DNA of 64,000 nt from Paenibacillus thiaminolyticus (GTDB lineage Bacteria > Bacillota > Bacilli > Paenibacillales > Paenibacillaceae). The position numbers were made by a program, and so were the translations under genes. Within the stretch, counting starts at the first letter, position 1. Every line of letters begins with the position of its first letter. Positions 9,231 through 18,260 of this stretch are shown here, piece after piece. The notes beneath the pieces were generated by a model. That model searched no databases. It was not told the origin of the DNA and saw only the letters and a list, made by a program, of their open reading frames with translations. The DNA lies in NCBI RefSeq assembly GCF_007066085.1, contig NZ_CP041405.1:5983501-6047500 (forward strand). Reading direction: 5' to 3'.

Positions 9231-9306
9231 TCATGTCATGTCCGCGGCGATGTTCTGGACGGGAAGGCGGCGCGTTCCCATCCGAACTCGCGCCGCGGCT
9301 TGCTCT

Positions 9307-10494
9307 TCATCTTACATACTCCAGCGCTAGCTCCTTCACTTGCTCGTTCTTCGCTTCGATAATGGACCTCCTTGGCATCGGAGCCCATCGCGCCACGTCA
9401 TCGAGCCAAGTGGACGGCAGCGGCACCGGAGCCTCGTCAGACCAGCGCATAATCCAGGCCTCTGGCAGTCGTGTCAGCGGCTGACGCACCAGCTCGTCCT
9501 TCATCGGATGCTCGCACATCTCCAGCCAGAGCATGCTCCAGGCGCGCGGCACGACTCTCCAGATGTCATAGCCGCCACCGCCGAGAGCCACCCATCTTCC
9601 TTCGCAGCTCGCATGTGCGAGCCGGTGGATCATTTTTGGCATCTCCGCATAAATACGCATACTGCAATGCATGTGAGACAGTGGATCGAAGGCATGCGCG
9701 TCGCAGCCGTGCTGGCTGATGATGATGTCCGGGCGGAAGCTTCGCGCGACCTGGCCGATCGTCTCCTCGAAGCATTGCAGCCACGATTCATCCTCTGTAT
9801 ACGGTTCCAAAGGCACATTCACGCAAGCGCCGAATCCTTCCCCGGCGCCGCGCTCGTTCACGAAGCCGGTTCCCGGGAACAGGAATTTGCCTGTCTCGTG
9901 AATGGAATAGGTGAATACATTCGGGTCGGTATAGAAGCTCCATTGGACGCCATCACCGTGATGGACGTCGGTATCGATATAGAGAATGCGGGCATCATAG
10001 TGCCTCCGCAGCCAGGAGATGGCGACAGAGGCATCGTTATATACGCAGAAGCCGGCCCCTTTCTCGCTGAAGGCATGATGCAGCCCGCCTCCCAGATGCA
10101 GGGCGTGGAGAGAGCGGCCGCTCATAACGGCCTCGCAGGCTGCGACGGAGCCCCCTACGATCGCGCTAGCCGCCTGGTGCATACCCGTGAAGTAGGGGGT
10201 GTCTTCGGTATGGAGGCCGTATTGATCAGAGCGGGCGACCCATTCCTCCGCAGGATCGTCTTCGCTTAACCGCATCACGGCCTCGATGTAATCCTCTCTG
10301 TGTATGTACCGGATCCACGCCTCCCAATCCGCCATCGCCGTGGCAGGTCGAACGATAAGATCGTCGGAGAGGGCGCCGATGCGCGTCAATAAATCGTTGG
10401 TCATGACGAGGCGGCGCTGATCGAATGGGTGATCGGCGTTGAACCGGTACCGCAGCGCATCGTCATGCATGAAATATAGGGCTGTGTCGGCCAT
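9307..10494 (-). CDS. acuC: Acetoin utilization protein AcuC (AcsA deacetylase)
   Basis: A class I/II histone-deacetylase-fold protein of 395 residues. In B. subtilis AcuC deacetylates acetyl-CoA synthetase and so reactivates it. Catalytic features are visible: LHLGGGLHHAFSEKGAGFCV with the paired active His residues and YIDTDVHHGDGVQW with the zinc-binding Asp and His. The ATG at 10494 is preceded by AGGGAGGG. It lies 41 bases after acuA on the same strand, forming an acuA-acuC operon divergent from acsA. The acuB gene that lies between them in B. subtilis is missing. Confidence 0.94.
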   Translation of the reverse strand: MADTALYFMHDDALRYRFNADHPFDQRRLVMTNDLLTRIGALSDDLIVRPATAMADWEAWIRYIHREDYIEAVMRLSEDDPAEEWVARSDQYGLHTEDTPYFTGMHQAASAIVGGSVAACEAVMSGRSLHALHLGGGLHHAFSEKGAGFCVYNDASVAISWLRRHYDARILYIDTDVHHGDGVQWSFYTDPNVFTYSIHETGKFLFPGTGFVNERGAGEGFGACVNVPLEPYTEDESWLQCFEETIGQVARSFRPDIIISQHGCDAHAFDPLSHMHCSMRIYAEMPKMIHRLAHASCEGRWVALGGGGYDIWRVVPRAWSMLWLEMCEHPMKDELVRQPLTRLPEAWIMRWSDEAPVPLPSTWLDDVARWAPMPRRSIIEAKNEQVKELALEYVR

Positions 10495-10535
10495 TCGGGC
10501 ACCATCCCTCCCTTTGCCATAATGATTAGATTAAT

Positions 10536-11168
10536 TCAGTACATGAACCGCTGGCGGAAGCGCACGCGGTCGAATTGCTCCCGCGAGGCGAGCGGAACAT
10601 CTTTGCCGATGCGGACCATCAAGCAGTTGGCAGGATGCGAGCAGATCTCCGGATCGTCGGTCGCATACCAGACCATGCCGACCGATTCCATCAGCCGCTC
10701 CATCATTTTTCGGTAATCCCACACATTGAGCCGGGTGCCTTCCAAATCCCAATGCCAGTAATATTCGGTCGTGAACACGATATAGCTCTCCATCTGATCG
10801 TCTTCAAACGCGGTAGTAATCATTTTTTTGCCGAGCCCCAGCGAACGATACTCGTTGGCGACCTCGATGGCGCCCAGCTCGATGAGATCCTCCATGCCGC
10901 CCTCCGACCAGCGCTCCAGTTCGTCCGGATAGTGAAAGGTGACATATCCGATGATGGTCTGGCCGTCCCGGGCCGCGATGATTCGTCCTTCCGGCAGCCC
11001 GGCGATTTCGATTAGCGCTTCCTGCTGTTCCTTCGGCCTTCGGAACGCGTTCAGATCCGGGTGCATGTCCCATGTGCCCAGCAGCTCCGGCTTGACGGGA
11101 CCTTCCACGACGATGACGCGATCTTCGTAAGGGATGATTTGCGCGTGATAACATTTTCGATGCTCCAC
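10536..11168 (-). CDS. acuA: GNAT protein acetyltransferase AcuA
   Basis: A 210-residue GNAT-fold acetyltransferase that in B. subtilis acetylates and inactivates AcsA. The acetyl-CoA binding motif A is seen around VANEYRSLGLGKKMITTA (Q/RxxGxG/A type). The GTG start at 11168 has AAAGGAG nine bases upstream. The first gene of the acuA-acuC operon, reading away from acsA, it sits next to both its substrate gene and the opposing deacetylase gene, which strongly supports the role. Confidence 0.92.
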   Translation of the reverse strand: MEHRKCYHAQIIPYEDRVIVVEGPVKPELLGTWDMHPDLNAFRRPKEQQEALIEIAGLPEGRIIAARDGQTIIGYVTFHYPDELERWSEGGMEDLIELGAIEVANEYRSLGLGKKMITTAFEDDQMESYIVFTTEYYWHWDLEGTRLNVWDYRKMMERLMESVGMVWYATDDPEICSHPANCLMVRIGKDVPLASREQFDRVRFRQRFMY

Positions 11169-11256
11169 ACCCAGCAGCTCCTTTCGTCTCTTCCCTTGGT
11201 TATAGCAAAAAAAGGCCGTTTTGAAAAGGAAAAGAATAGGCTAAAAGAAAAACATA

Positions 11257-11265
11257 TGCTATAAT
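11257..11265 (+). promoter_or_regulatory. Extended -10 promoter of acsA
   Basis: TGCTATAAT is a perfect extended -10 (TGn plus TATAAT). The -35 at 17 bases (TAGGCT) is weak, as is common with extended -10 promoters. Transcription would start near 11272, leaving a leader of about 170 bases. Confidence 0.6.
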
Positions 11266-11343
11266 AAATCAAGCTTTAATAATTCATGAAATCTCCCCTT
11301 GACAGCACGATTCACATCAAAGTCAAAAAATTTTGCAAGCTCC

Positions 11344-11357
11344 TGAAAGCGGTTTTA
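11344..11357 (+). promoter_or_regulatory. Candidate CcpA operator (cre) in the acsA leader
   Basis: TGAAAGCGGTTTTA matches the cre consensus (TGNAANCGNWNNCW) except at one position. It would lie about 70 bases downstream of transcription start, where CcpA could act as a roadblock. acsA is a known CcpA target in B. subtilis; the operator here is my inference. Confidence 0.5.
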
Positions 11358-11441
11358 TTTGCGAATGAGGCAAATGCTGGCATGACCAAGCAACTAATCA
11401 TGAACAGTCATGAAGTGAGGAAACAGGAGGATGAAGCGACA

Positions 11442-13166
11442 ATGAGTAACGTGCAAGGAGAAATCATTACACCATCAGCAACAAACCCGAACTTGAAAAA
11501 TTACGAAGAGGCGGTTGCCGATTTCAGCTGGGAGAGCGTGGAGCAGAATTTCTCCTGGGCGGAGACGGGCCGGGTCAATATGGCCTACGAGGCGATTGAC
11601 CGCCATGTCGATCAGGGCCGCGGGGATAAGGTGGCTCTGCTCTATAGCGATGCGCAGCGTGACGAATCCTATACGTTCGCGGACCTGAAGCGCAAGTCCA
11701 ACCAATTCGCCAATGTGCTTCGCTCGCTCGGTATTCAGAAGGGTGAGCGGGTCTTTATTTTTATGCCGCGCACGCCGGAGCTCTATGTCAGCGTGTTCGG
11801 CATTTTGAAGGCGGGAGCGGTCGTGGGCCCGCTGTTCGAAGCGTTCATGGAGACGGCGGTCAAGGATCGCTTGCAGGATAGCGCGGCTGTGGCGATCGTG
11901 ACGACGCCGGCGCTGGCCCACCGGGTTCCGCGCGAGGAGCTTCCAACGCTGAAGCATGTGATTCTCGTCGGCGAAGACGTGAATACGGCGGATGGCTATA
12001 TCGATTTCTTCGCTGAGATGGCGCAAGCGTCCGAGGAAGCGGAGATGGAGTGGCTGGGCCGTGAAGACGGCCTCATTATGCATTATACATCCGGCTCGAC
12101 CGGGAAGCCAAAGGGCGTCTATCATGTTCAAAATGCAATGATGCAGCATTATCATACAGGCAATGTCGTGCTAGATTTGAAGGAAGATGACGTATATTGG
12201 TGCACGGCTGATCCCGGCTGGGTTACCGGTACATCGTACGGCATATTTGCACCGTGGCTGCATGGCGTAACGAATGTGGTCCGCGGCGGACGGTTCAGCC
12301 CGCAGGATTGGTACAGCACGATTCAGAAATATAATGTGACGGTATGGTATAGTGCGCCGACCGCGTTCCGCATGCTGATGAGCGCAGGGAACGATGTTAT
12401 CAACCAATACGACCTGTCCAGCCTCCGGCATGTCATGTCCGTCGGCGAGCCGCTCAATCCGGAAGTCGTTCGCTGGGGCATGAAAGTATACGGTCAGCGC
12501 ATTCATGATACGTGGTGGATGACGGAGACGGGCGGACAACTGATTTGCAATTATCCGGCGATGCCGCTGAAGCCCGGTTCGATGGGGCGTCCGGTGCCGG
12601 GCGTAGAAGCTTCGATTATCGATGATCAGGGGAACGAGCTGCCGCCATACCGGATGGGGAATCTGGCCATTCGTACGCCATGGCCTTCGATGATGCGCCA
12701 AGTATGGAACAATCCGGCCAAGTTCGAAGAGTATTTCCGCGTTGACGGATGGTATATTTCAGGCGACTCGGCTTATCGCGACGAGGAAGGTTATTTCTGG
12801 TTCCAGGGACGAATCGACGACGTGATCAATACATCAGGCGAGCGGGTCGGGCCGTTCGAGGTTGAGAGCAAGCTGGTGGAGCATCCGGCTGTTGCGGAAG
12901 CCGGGGTCATTGGCAAGCCGGATCCGGTCCGCGGCGAGATTATTAAGGCATTCATCTCTCTGCGCGAAGGCTACAGCCCCTCGGATGAGCTGAAGGCCGA
13001 TATTTCCAGATACGTGAAGGAGAACTTATCCGCGCATGCCGCGCCGCGTGAGATTGAATTCAAGGATAAGCTGCCGAAGACGCGTTCAGGGAAAATTATG
13101 CGCCGTGTCTTGAAGGCATGGGAGCTGAATCTGCCGACAGGCGACTTATCGACAATCGAAGACTGA
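11442..13166 (+). CDS. acsA: Acetyl-coenzyme A synthetase
   Basis: AMP-forming acetyl-CoA synthetase, which activates acetate for growth on acetate or acetoin. The ANL core motif MHYTSGSTGKPKGVYH, the ETGGQ adenylate loop, YISGDSAYRDEEGYFWFQGR and the C-terminal PKTRSGKIMRR are all present. Lys551 in SGKIMRR corresponds to the lysine acetylated by AcuA in B. subtilis. I chose ATG 11442, 11 bases after AGGAGG, giving 574 residues (B. subtilis 572); the frame is open to 11286 but lies in the leader. Divergent from acuA-acuC. Confidence 0.96.
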   Translation: MSNVQGEIITPSATNPNLKNYEEAVADFSWESVEQNFSWAETGRVNMAYEAIDRHVDQGRGDKVALLYSDAQRDESYTFADLKRKSNQFANVLRSLGIQKGERVFIFMPRTPELYVSVFGILKAGAVVGPLFEAFMETAVKDRLQDSAAVAIVTTPALAHRVPREELPTLKHVILVGEDVNTADGYIDFFAEMAQASEEAEMEWLGREDGLIMHYTSGSTGKPKGVYHVQNAMMQHYHTGNVVLDLKEDDVYWCTADPGWVTGTSYGIFAPWLHGVTNVVRGGRFSPQDWYSTIQKYNVTVWYSAPTAFRMLMSAGNDVINQYDLSSLRHVMSVGEPLNPEVVRWGMKVYGQRIHDTWWMTETGGQLICNYPAMPLKPGSMGRPVPGVEASIIDDQGNELPPYRMGNLAIRTPWPSMMRQVWNNPAKFEEYFRVDGWYISGDSAYRDEEGYFWFQGRIDDVINTSGERVGPFEVESKLVEHPAVAEAGVIGKPDPVRGEIIKAFISLREGYSPSDELKADISRYVKENLSAHAAPREIEFKDKLPKTRSGKIMRRVLKAWELNLPTGDLSTIED

Positions 13167-13177
13167 TTCCGTATGGC

Positions 13178-13206
13178 GAAGAGGAGGCCTTTAGGGCCTC
13201 CTCTTC
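13178..13206 (+). terminator. Hairpin after acsA
   Basis: GAAGAGGAGGCC (13178-13189) pairs with GGCCTCCTCTTC (13195-13206). The following T run is poor (TGCTG), but it lies 12 bases after the acsA stop. Confidence 0.6.
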
Positions 13207-13221
13207 TGCTGTCGGCCCCAA

Positions 13222-13260
13222 TAAAACAACAGCGATGGCTCAGGATGCCATCGCTGTTGT
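13222..13260 (-). terminator. Terminator of the class A PBP gene
   Basis: A 14-base stem ACAACAGCGATGGC / GCCATCGCTGTTGT with, on the minus strand, a following TTTTAT. It lies about 35 bases beyond the PBP stop codon and may act in both directions. Confidence 0.75.
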
Positions 13261-13293
13261 TCGTTCGCGGGACGCGAGGGTTCGCGCGTTTCG

Positions 13294-16200
13294 TTATTGA
13301 TTTTTGACTTGAACTGCCGAAGTCGGGCTCGATTCCCCGGCGCTGTTCACGGCCGTGACCCGGTACCAGCCTGCCGGCGAGATCGTGATTAGCTCGAACT
13401 GTGCCGTCGGCGTAGTGCCGATGCGTTCATATGATCCACCGTCGGAGCTGTAGTAGATCACATACTCGCTCGGATTGTTGGCCGAGGCGCTCCAGGTCAG
13501 CTTCAAGCCCATATCCGTCAAGGAAGCTTGCGGATTGCCCGGCGTGCCCGGCGGGCTCGGCGGGTTGTCTGTCTCGTCCGGAGTCTCGGTCTCCGTTCCT
13601 TGGTCCTGCCCGTCCTCACCCGCGCTGCCGTCTTCAGATGAGCCGGGGTTTTGCGTATCTGTGCTGCCATTGCCGGAACCATCCGGGTCAGGCTCCACGT
13701 TAGCGCCTCCCAGCGTCACGGTCTGAGATGGGGCGGATTCATTACCGGCCACATCGACAGCCGTCACATAGTAAGCGTACTGATGCGAATTGGAGAAATA
13801 CGTCTTGAATTGAAGCTCCTCTCCCGTCAGCACCGTTCCTTCTTCACGCTTGAACGGACCGCCGTCCAAGGAGCGGTACAGACGATAGCCGACGACATCC
13901 GCTTCACTGTTCCGCGAGAACGAGATGCGCAGCGCCGTATCGCCCAATTCCTCCAGACTTACACCGGCCGGCGGTGCCGGCGGCTTGCCGTCATCCTGGC
14001 GCGGATCGACCTTGGCAGGCGCATCGGTATTGGCGTCCTCCGGTAAATAGGAGGACAGCGAGCGCCGCTGGCTGCTGGAAGACAGATGGTTCAGCGCTTG
14101 CTTCAGCTCTTCTATCAGCTCTTGAATCGGCTTCTCGCGCTTGATGACCACTTTTTCGCGGGTCATATCGTCAGGCGTCGTATCCTGCGGGATATAGTTG
14201 ACGCCGTCATATGTGATGTACTTCATCTTCTGCAGGGCATCTTCGGTCTCTGTCGGCACGAATTTGCTATTGAACAGATCCGTGACGTAACGGCCGGCCT
14301 GCTTCGTCAGTTCGTTCGGAAGCTTCCCGCTTAATCCGGAGACGGTCATCCGCACGATGCCGTCAGGCTGGCTGAACTTCTTCGTTTCGAACAATTCCGG
14401 CTTCAGCTTGTTCACTTCGTTCATGACTTTGGACCAGATCTCCGTGGAACGGGAATAAGCATCGCGATTCAATACGTGAATCTGTTGATCATAGCCGACC
14501 CATACGCCCATCGTCACATCTGGTGTGTAGCCGATGAACCAGGTGTCAGCGTAGTTCTGGGTCGAACCGGTCTTGGCGGCCACTTCCACTTGGCCGAACA
14601 GATCGAACTCCCACTGCACCCGGCGTCCAGTACCGCGCGAATCGGTAATGACGGTCTTCAGCATATCCGTCATCAAATACGCGCTCTGCTTGGACACGAC
14701 CTGCTTCGGATCGACTTTGTGCTGATAAATGATTTTGCCGTTCGAATCGACGATCTTGGATATCATGTGCGGATCGTTATATTGACCATCATTGGCGATA
14801 ACGCCGAAGGCGTTGGTGATCTCTTCCACGGTAACGCCATATCGCAGGCCGCCGATTACCCCGGTCTGGGCGTAATAATCTTCCGGCTGAATCGTCGTAA
14901 TTCCAAGCTTCTGGACAAAGTCTAGCGCTTGCTTGACACCCAGCTTCTCTATGTAGATCTTGAGCGCCGGCAAGTTAAGCGATTCATTGAGTGCCTTTCT
15001 TGCGGTAACGAGCCCCTGGTATCTCATATTCGCGTTGCCGGGAATATGGTACCCCTTGGAACCGTCCTTCAACACCATCGGCGCGTCGTCGACTATCGAG
15101 GCCGGTTGAATCAAGCCTTGATCCAGAGCTGGCAAATAGGCGGCCAACGGCTTCATCGTCGAACCTGGCTGGCGCAACATCTGCGTGGCGAAGTTCATCT
15201 GCTCCTCATAGAAATCCCGGCCTTCGATCATGCCGAGGATCGCCCCGGTACGATGATCGATCATCATCGCGGCGACTTGCTCCAAGCCCTTCGTCTCGCT
15301 GTACGGAGAGAAGTTGTTCTCATTGTTAGCCACGTTCTTCATGGCCTTGTAAATCTTCTTGTCGATCGTGGTGTAGACCTTATACCCGCCGTGGAGCAGC
15401 TGCTCCCGGGCGTTCTGCAGCAATTCCGCATTCTCGCGCTTGCGCAGATCGGCCCTTGTGAATTCCGGGTACTTCTGCAGGACAAGCACTTCAGCGGCAG
15501 CCCGCTCGGCTTCCAGCATCAGGTATGGGTAAATCGCATATGCCTTCGCATTTGGCTTGGCGATGGAGCCCCGGATGTCAAATGCCAATGCTTCGTCATA
15601 TTGCTGCTGCGTAATTTTATGCTCTTCGAGCATGCGTTTCAGTACTAGCTTCTGGCGCTTGATGGCTCTTTCGATGCCTTCCTCATTGACTTCTCCCTTG
15701 CCCGTGAACGCGGAATAGGCAGAAGGGAGCTGGGGAAGACCGGCCAAATACGCCGATTGGGCTATATTCAGCTTATCAAGCTTGTCGATATTGAAGATTC
15801 CTTTGGCCGCTGCCTTGATGCCGTACAGATTGTACCCGCTCGAGCCGTTCCCGAACGAGACCTTGTTCAAGTAAGCGGTCAATATCTCTTCCTTCGACAG
15901 CATGCGCTCGATGCGCAGGGAGAGAAAGATCTCTTTGGCTTTCCGGCTGTCGGTCCGATCCAAGGTCAAAAACACTTGTCTCGCCAACTGCTGGGTCAAG
16001 GTGCTCCCGCCCGTCTGCACCGGCTTGTTCAGCACTTTTTGCATAACAGCCCGGGACAGTCCCCGGATATCAATGCCCATATGCTCGAAAAAACGGTTGT
16101 CTTCCGTTGCGATAAGCGCGTCGATAACGGTCTGCGGAATCTCTTCCATCGTTACCGGCCGTCTGTCTTCATCGGTGCGAAGCTGGCCGATAGGAGAGCC

Positions 16201-16443
16201 GTCATTAAAATATACAAAACCTGTGAATGCATTTTCTTGAATCTTCTGCTCGATGTATTCCCGGGAACGAATCGGTTCATCCTTCACGAGGGAAGTGACG
16301 TAGCCGATGCCAGCACCGCCTACGAATAAGCAACATAGAATACCGAGCAGCATGAGCCACTTCGTGACGGTCCAGATTCGACGTCCAACCGACCTTTTTG
16401 GCTTCGGTTTATCGTCCTTTTCCGTCAGTTTCTCATCTACCAT
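13294..16443 (-). CDS. Class A penicillin-binding protein (PBP1-type) with C-terminal fibronectin modules
   Basis: Bifunctional peptidoglycan synthase of 1049 residues. A short cytoplasmic tail and one membrane anchor (about 24-47) are followed by a GT51 glycosyltransferase domain (ALIATEDNRFFEHMGIDIRG, GGSTLTQQLARQVF) and a transpeptidase domain with the three active-site motifs RQPGSTMKPL (SxxK), SLN and KTGSTQNYADTWFIGY. The last 250 residues carry two fibronectin type III-like domains separated by a Ser/Asp/Glu/Pro-rich linker. The ATG at 16443 has AAGGAGG nine bases upstream; 15 further codons are open before it. B. subtilis PonA is 914 residues, so the tail is a clear extension. Monocistronic. 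Confidence 0.93.
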   Translation of the reverse strand: MVDEKLTEKDDKPKPKRSVGRRIWTVTKWLMLLGILCCLFVGGAGIGYVTSLVKDEPIRSREYIEQKIQENAFTGFVYFNDGSPIGQLRTDEDRRPVTMEEIPQTVIDALIATEDNRFFEHMGIDIRGLSRAVMQKVLNKPVQTGGSTLTQQLARQVFLTLDRTDSRKAKEIFLSLRIERMLSKEEILTAYLNKVSFGNGSSGYNLYGIKAAAKGIFNIDKLDKLNIAQSAYLAGLPQLPSAYSAFTGKGEVNEEGIERAIKRQKLVLKRMLEEHKITQQQYDEALAFDIRGSIAKPNAKAYAIYPYLMLEAERAAAEVLVLQKYPEFTRADLRKRENAELLQNAREQLLHGGYKVYTTIDKKIYKAMKNVANNENNFSPYSETKGLEQVAAMMIDHRTGAILGMIEGRDFYEEQMNFATQMLRQPGSTMKPLAAYLPALDQGLIQPASIVDDAPMVLKDGSKGYHIPGNANMRYQGLVTARKALNESLNLPALKIYIEKLGVKQALDFVQKLGITTIQPEDYYAQTGVIGGLRYGVTVEEITNAFGVIANDGQYNDPHMISKIVDSNGKIIYQHKVDPKQVVSKQSAYLMTDMLKTVITDSRGTGRRVQWEFDLFGQVEVAAKTGSTQNYADTWFIGYTPDVTMGVWVGYDQQIHVLNRDAYSRSTEIWSKVMNEVNKLKPELFETKKFSQPDGIVRMTVSGLSGKLPNELTKQAGRYVTDLFNSKFVPTETEDALQKMKYITYDGVNYIPQDTTPDDMTREKVVIKREKPIQELIEELKQALNHLSSSSQRRSLSSYLPEDANTDAPAKVDPRQDDGKPPAPPAGVSLEELGDTALRISFSRNSEADVVGYRLYRSLDGGPFKREEGTVLTGEELQFKTYFSNSHQYAYYVTAVDVAGNESAPSQTVTLGGANVEPDPDGSGNGSTDTQNPGSSEDGSAGEDGQDQGTETETPDETDNPPSPPGTPGNPQASLTDMGLKLTWSASANNPSEYVIYYSSDGGSYERIGTTPTAQFELITISPAGWYRVTAVNSAGESSPTSAVQVKNQ

Positions 16444-16476
16444 GCATTTTTTCCTCCTTATATTGCAGCGCTTTCC

Positions 16477-16485
16477 ATTATACCA
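16477..16485 (-). promoter_or_regulatory. Extended -10 promoter of the PBP gene
   Basis: On the minus strand TGGTATAAT (TGn-TATAAT) ends 34 bases before the start codon. No good -35 is visible. Confidence 0.55.
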
Positions 16486-16919
16486 CAAAAGTTGATTTGG
16501 TAGATGTTACTTTCTTTAGCTGCTTACAAAAGGAATGTAAGTGACAAGAGGAAGGCGAAGCAAACGATTTGATGAACGTGATGGCCGTGTGTTATACATT
16601 AATTTATCTTGAAAAGACACGAATATGATAAATCGATGACAGAAGCAGCTGATGTCCGGCATTGTACAGGCCAGAGAGGCGGACGCGCAGCAGCCAGCGG
16701 GGCGGCGCCCGGATTAATGAAGTCAAGATCGATGATACGAATGCCGAGCTTCTGCATGGCGATGGAGATATCGTGCAAGCAGGCAAGCGCAAATTCGCCA
16801 AAGTGAAGCTTGTGTAACATAGGTAAGCAATTGCATTTGCAGAAGAAGCCTTGGCCCCAGGAAGAGAGTGGGGGCGAGGCTTCATGCTTAAGCTAAGGGA
16901 TGCGAACGCCTTTCTCAAT

Positions 16920-17125
16920 GCGGATAGGCAAAATCCTGCGTTTATACAGTAATTCCCGCCTTTTGGAATCACATTCGATGAAATTCCTGCAAATCAGCAT
17001 CCTTTTTGTCTGTTTCCTCTTAAATTTAAATGATATAGTTGAAAATGCTGCATTTGCGCAGGAACTTCATTACGGCGAAGAAGCGCTTACGAAAATGCTG
17101 TTGTTTTGCAGGATTTTTGAAAAAA
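16920..17125. repeat. Cluster of palindromic TGCAG repeats, locus 2 of 3
   Basis: Four degenerate copies of the motif seen at 171-480: AAAATCCTGCGTTTATACAG near 16929, GAAATTCCTGCAAATCAGCA near 16980, GAAAATGCTGCATTTGCGCA near 17041 and GAAAATGCTGTTGTTTTGCA near 17092, spaced about 50-60 bases. The rest of the 16444-17242 gap between the PBP and rpsD genes holds an imperfect hairpin at about 16846-16883 and no gene I can support. Confidence 0.6.
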
Positions 17126-17185
17126 ACTTCTAAACGAATACCGTTCTCGGTACGCAGTGTCAAAAGAAGGACGCAAAAATAGACG

Positions 17186-17217
17186 CAAAAAATCGCCGTC
17201 CATACGGAACGGCGATT
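17186..17217 (-). terminator. Terminator of rpsD
   Basis: On the minus strand AATCGCCGT pairs with ACGGCGATT and is followed by a run of T. It lies 26 bases beyond the rpsD stop. Confidence 0.85.
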
Positions 17218-17242
17218 CGCTCGCTGCCTCAAGATAAGAATC

Positions 17243-17845
17243 TTAACGGCTGTAGAACTCGACGATTTGCTTCTCGTCGATCTCTTGGGACAATTCTCCG
17301 CGCTCTGGCAGGCGGATGTACTTGCCTTCAAGAGCAGCTTCGTTGAATTCCAAGTAGTTCGGAAGGTGATGACGGCCTTCCATCGCTTCTTTGATTACTT
17401 TCAGGCTGCGGCTTCTCTCGCGAAGACCGATAACGTCGCCTGGAGTAACAATGTAGGATGGGATATCGACTTTCTTGCCATTCACCGTAACGTGTCCATG
17501 AGCAACCAATTGGCGCGCGCCTGCGCGGGAATTCGAGAACCCGAGGCGGTAAACAAGGTTGTCCAGACGGCTTTCCAGCAGGAACATGAAGTTCTCACCG
17601 GCGATGCCTTGCATTTTCGCTGCACGGTCGAACAAGGTGCGGAATTGCTTCTCGCCCAAGCCGTACATATGGCGAAGCTTTTGCTTCTCTTGCAATTGAA
17701 TAGCGTAGCCGCTCAATTTTTTGCGCATTCCCGGACCATGTTGTCCTGGAGGATAAGCGCGGTTTTTCAATTCTTTGCCTGTGCCGCTCAGAGAAATGCC
17801 AAGACGGCGGCTCAATTTGAACTTAGGACCTGTGTAACGTGCCAT
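17243..17845 (-). CDS. rpsD: 30S ribosomal protein S4
   Basis: Primary 16S rRNA-binding protein of the small subunit, 200 residues as in Bacillus. The start [19 protein letters not shown], the N-terminal extension with [20 protein letters not shown] and the S4 RNA-binding domain with [18 protein letters not shown] are typical. No Cys zinc motif is present, i.e. the Cys-minus form. ATG 17845 has AAGGAG upstream. It is transcribed alone, as in B. subtilis, where S4 regulates its own leader; the neighbouring tyrS of B. subtilis is absent here. Confidence 0.98.
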   Translation of the reverse strand: MARYTGPKFKLSRRLGISLSGTGKELKNRAYPPGQHGPGMRKKLSGYAIQLQEKQKLRHMYGLGEKQFRTLFDRAAKMQGIAGENFMFLLESRLDNLVYRLGFSNSRAGARQLVAHGHVTVNGKKVDIPSYIVTPGDVIGLRERSRSLKVIKEAMEGRHHLPNYLEFNEAALEGKYIRLPERGELSQEIDEKQIVEFYSR

Positions 17846-18045
17846 ATGAAAGTTGACTCCTTCTCAAACGAAATGTTAGATAATGGGTCGCTTTGCGCCG
17901 ATTCCCATCCTTATGCCGATAGCGATCAGCTCCGGTACGGGGTTTCAGCCGCTGCCCGTCCGGCGATGGAAATACGTGAGGGTGACACAACAGTTCTCCC
18001 CTTATACATCTAATAATTCTATAAGATCATCGGGCCGAATGTCAA
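17846..18045 (-). promoter_or_regulatory. rpsD promoter and long leader
   Basis: On the minus strand TTGACA (18040-18045) and TATAGA (18018-18023) are 16 bases apart, or TAGAAT at 18. Transcription would begin near 18010, giving a GC-rich leader of about 165 bases before rpsD. Firmicute rpsD genes have a leader bound by S4 itself; I infer that this leader has that role but did not fold it. Confidence 0.55.
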
Positions 18046-18260
18046 GACGTTCTGCTGCAAATCTCGTGCTTTTCAAAGTTTCTCGCTAATCATAGAAAAG
18101 CGGCAACCATTCGACAAGATGCGGCTTACAAAACCGTAGATCTTTCGACATAGTTCTTATGACCTAAAAAACTTTTAAAGCTTGTGTGGAAGTAGTACAT
18201 TTTAGTAGAAATATATTGTATGATAGTAGGAGACCACCCTTTATATAGAAGGAGAAGAGC

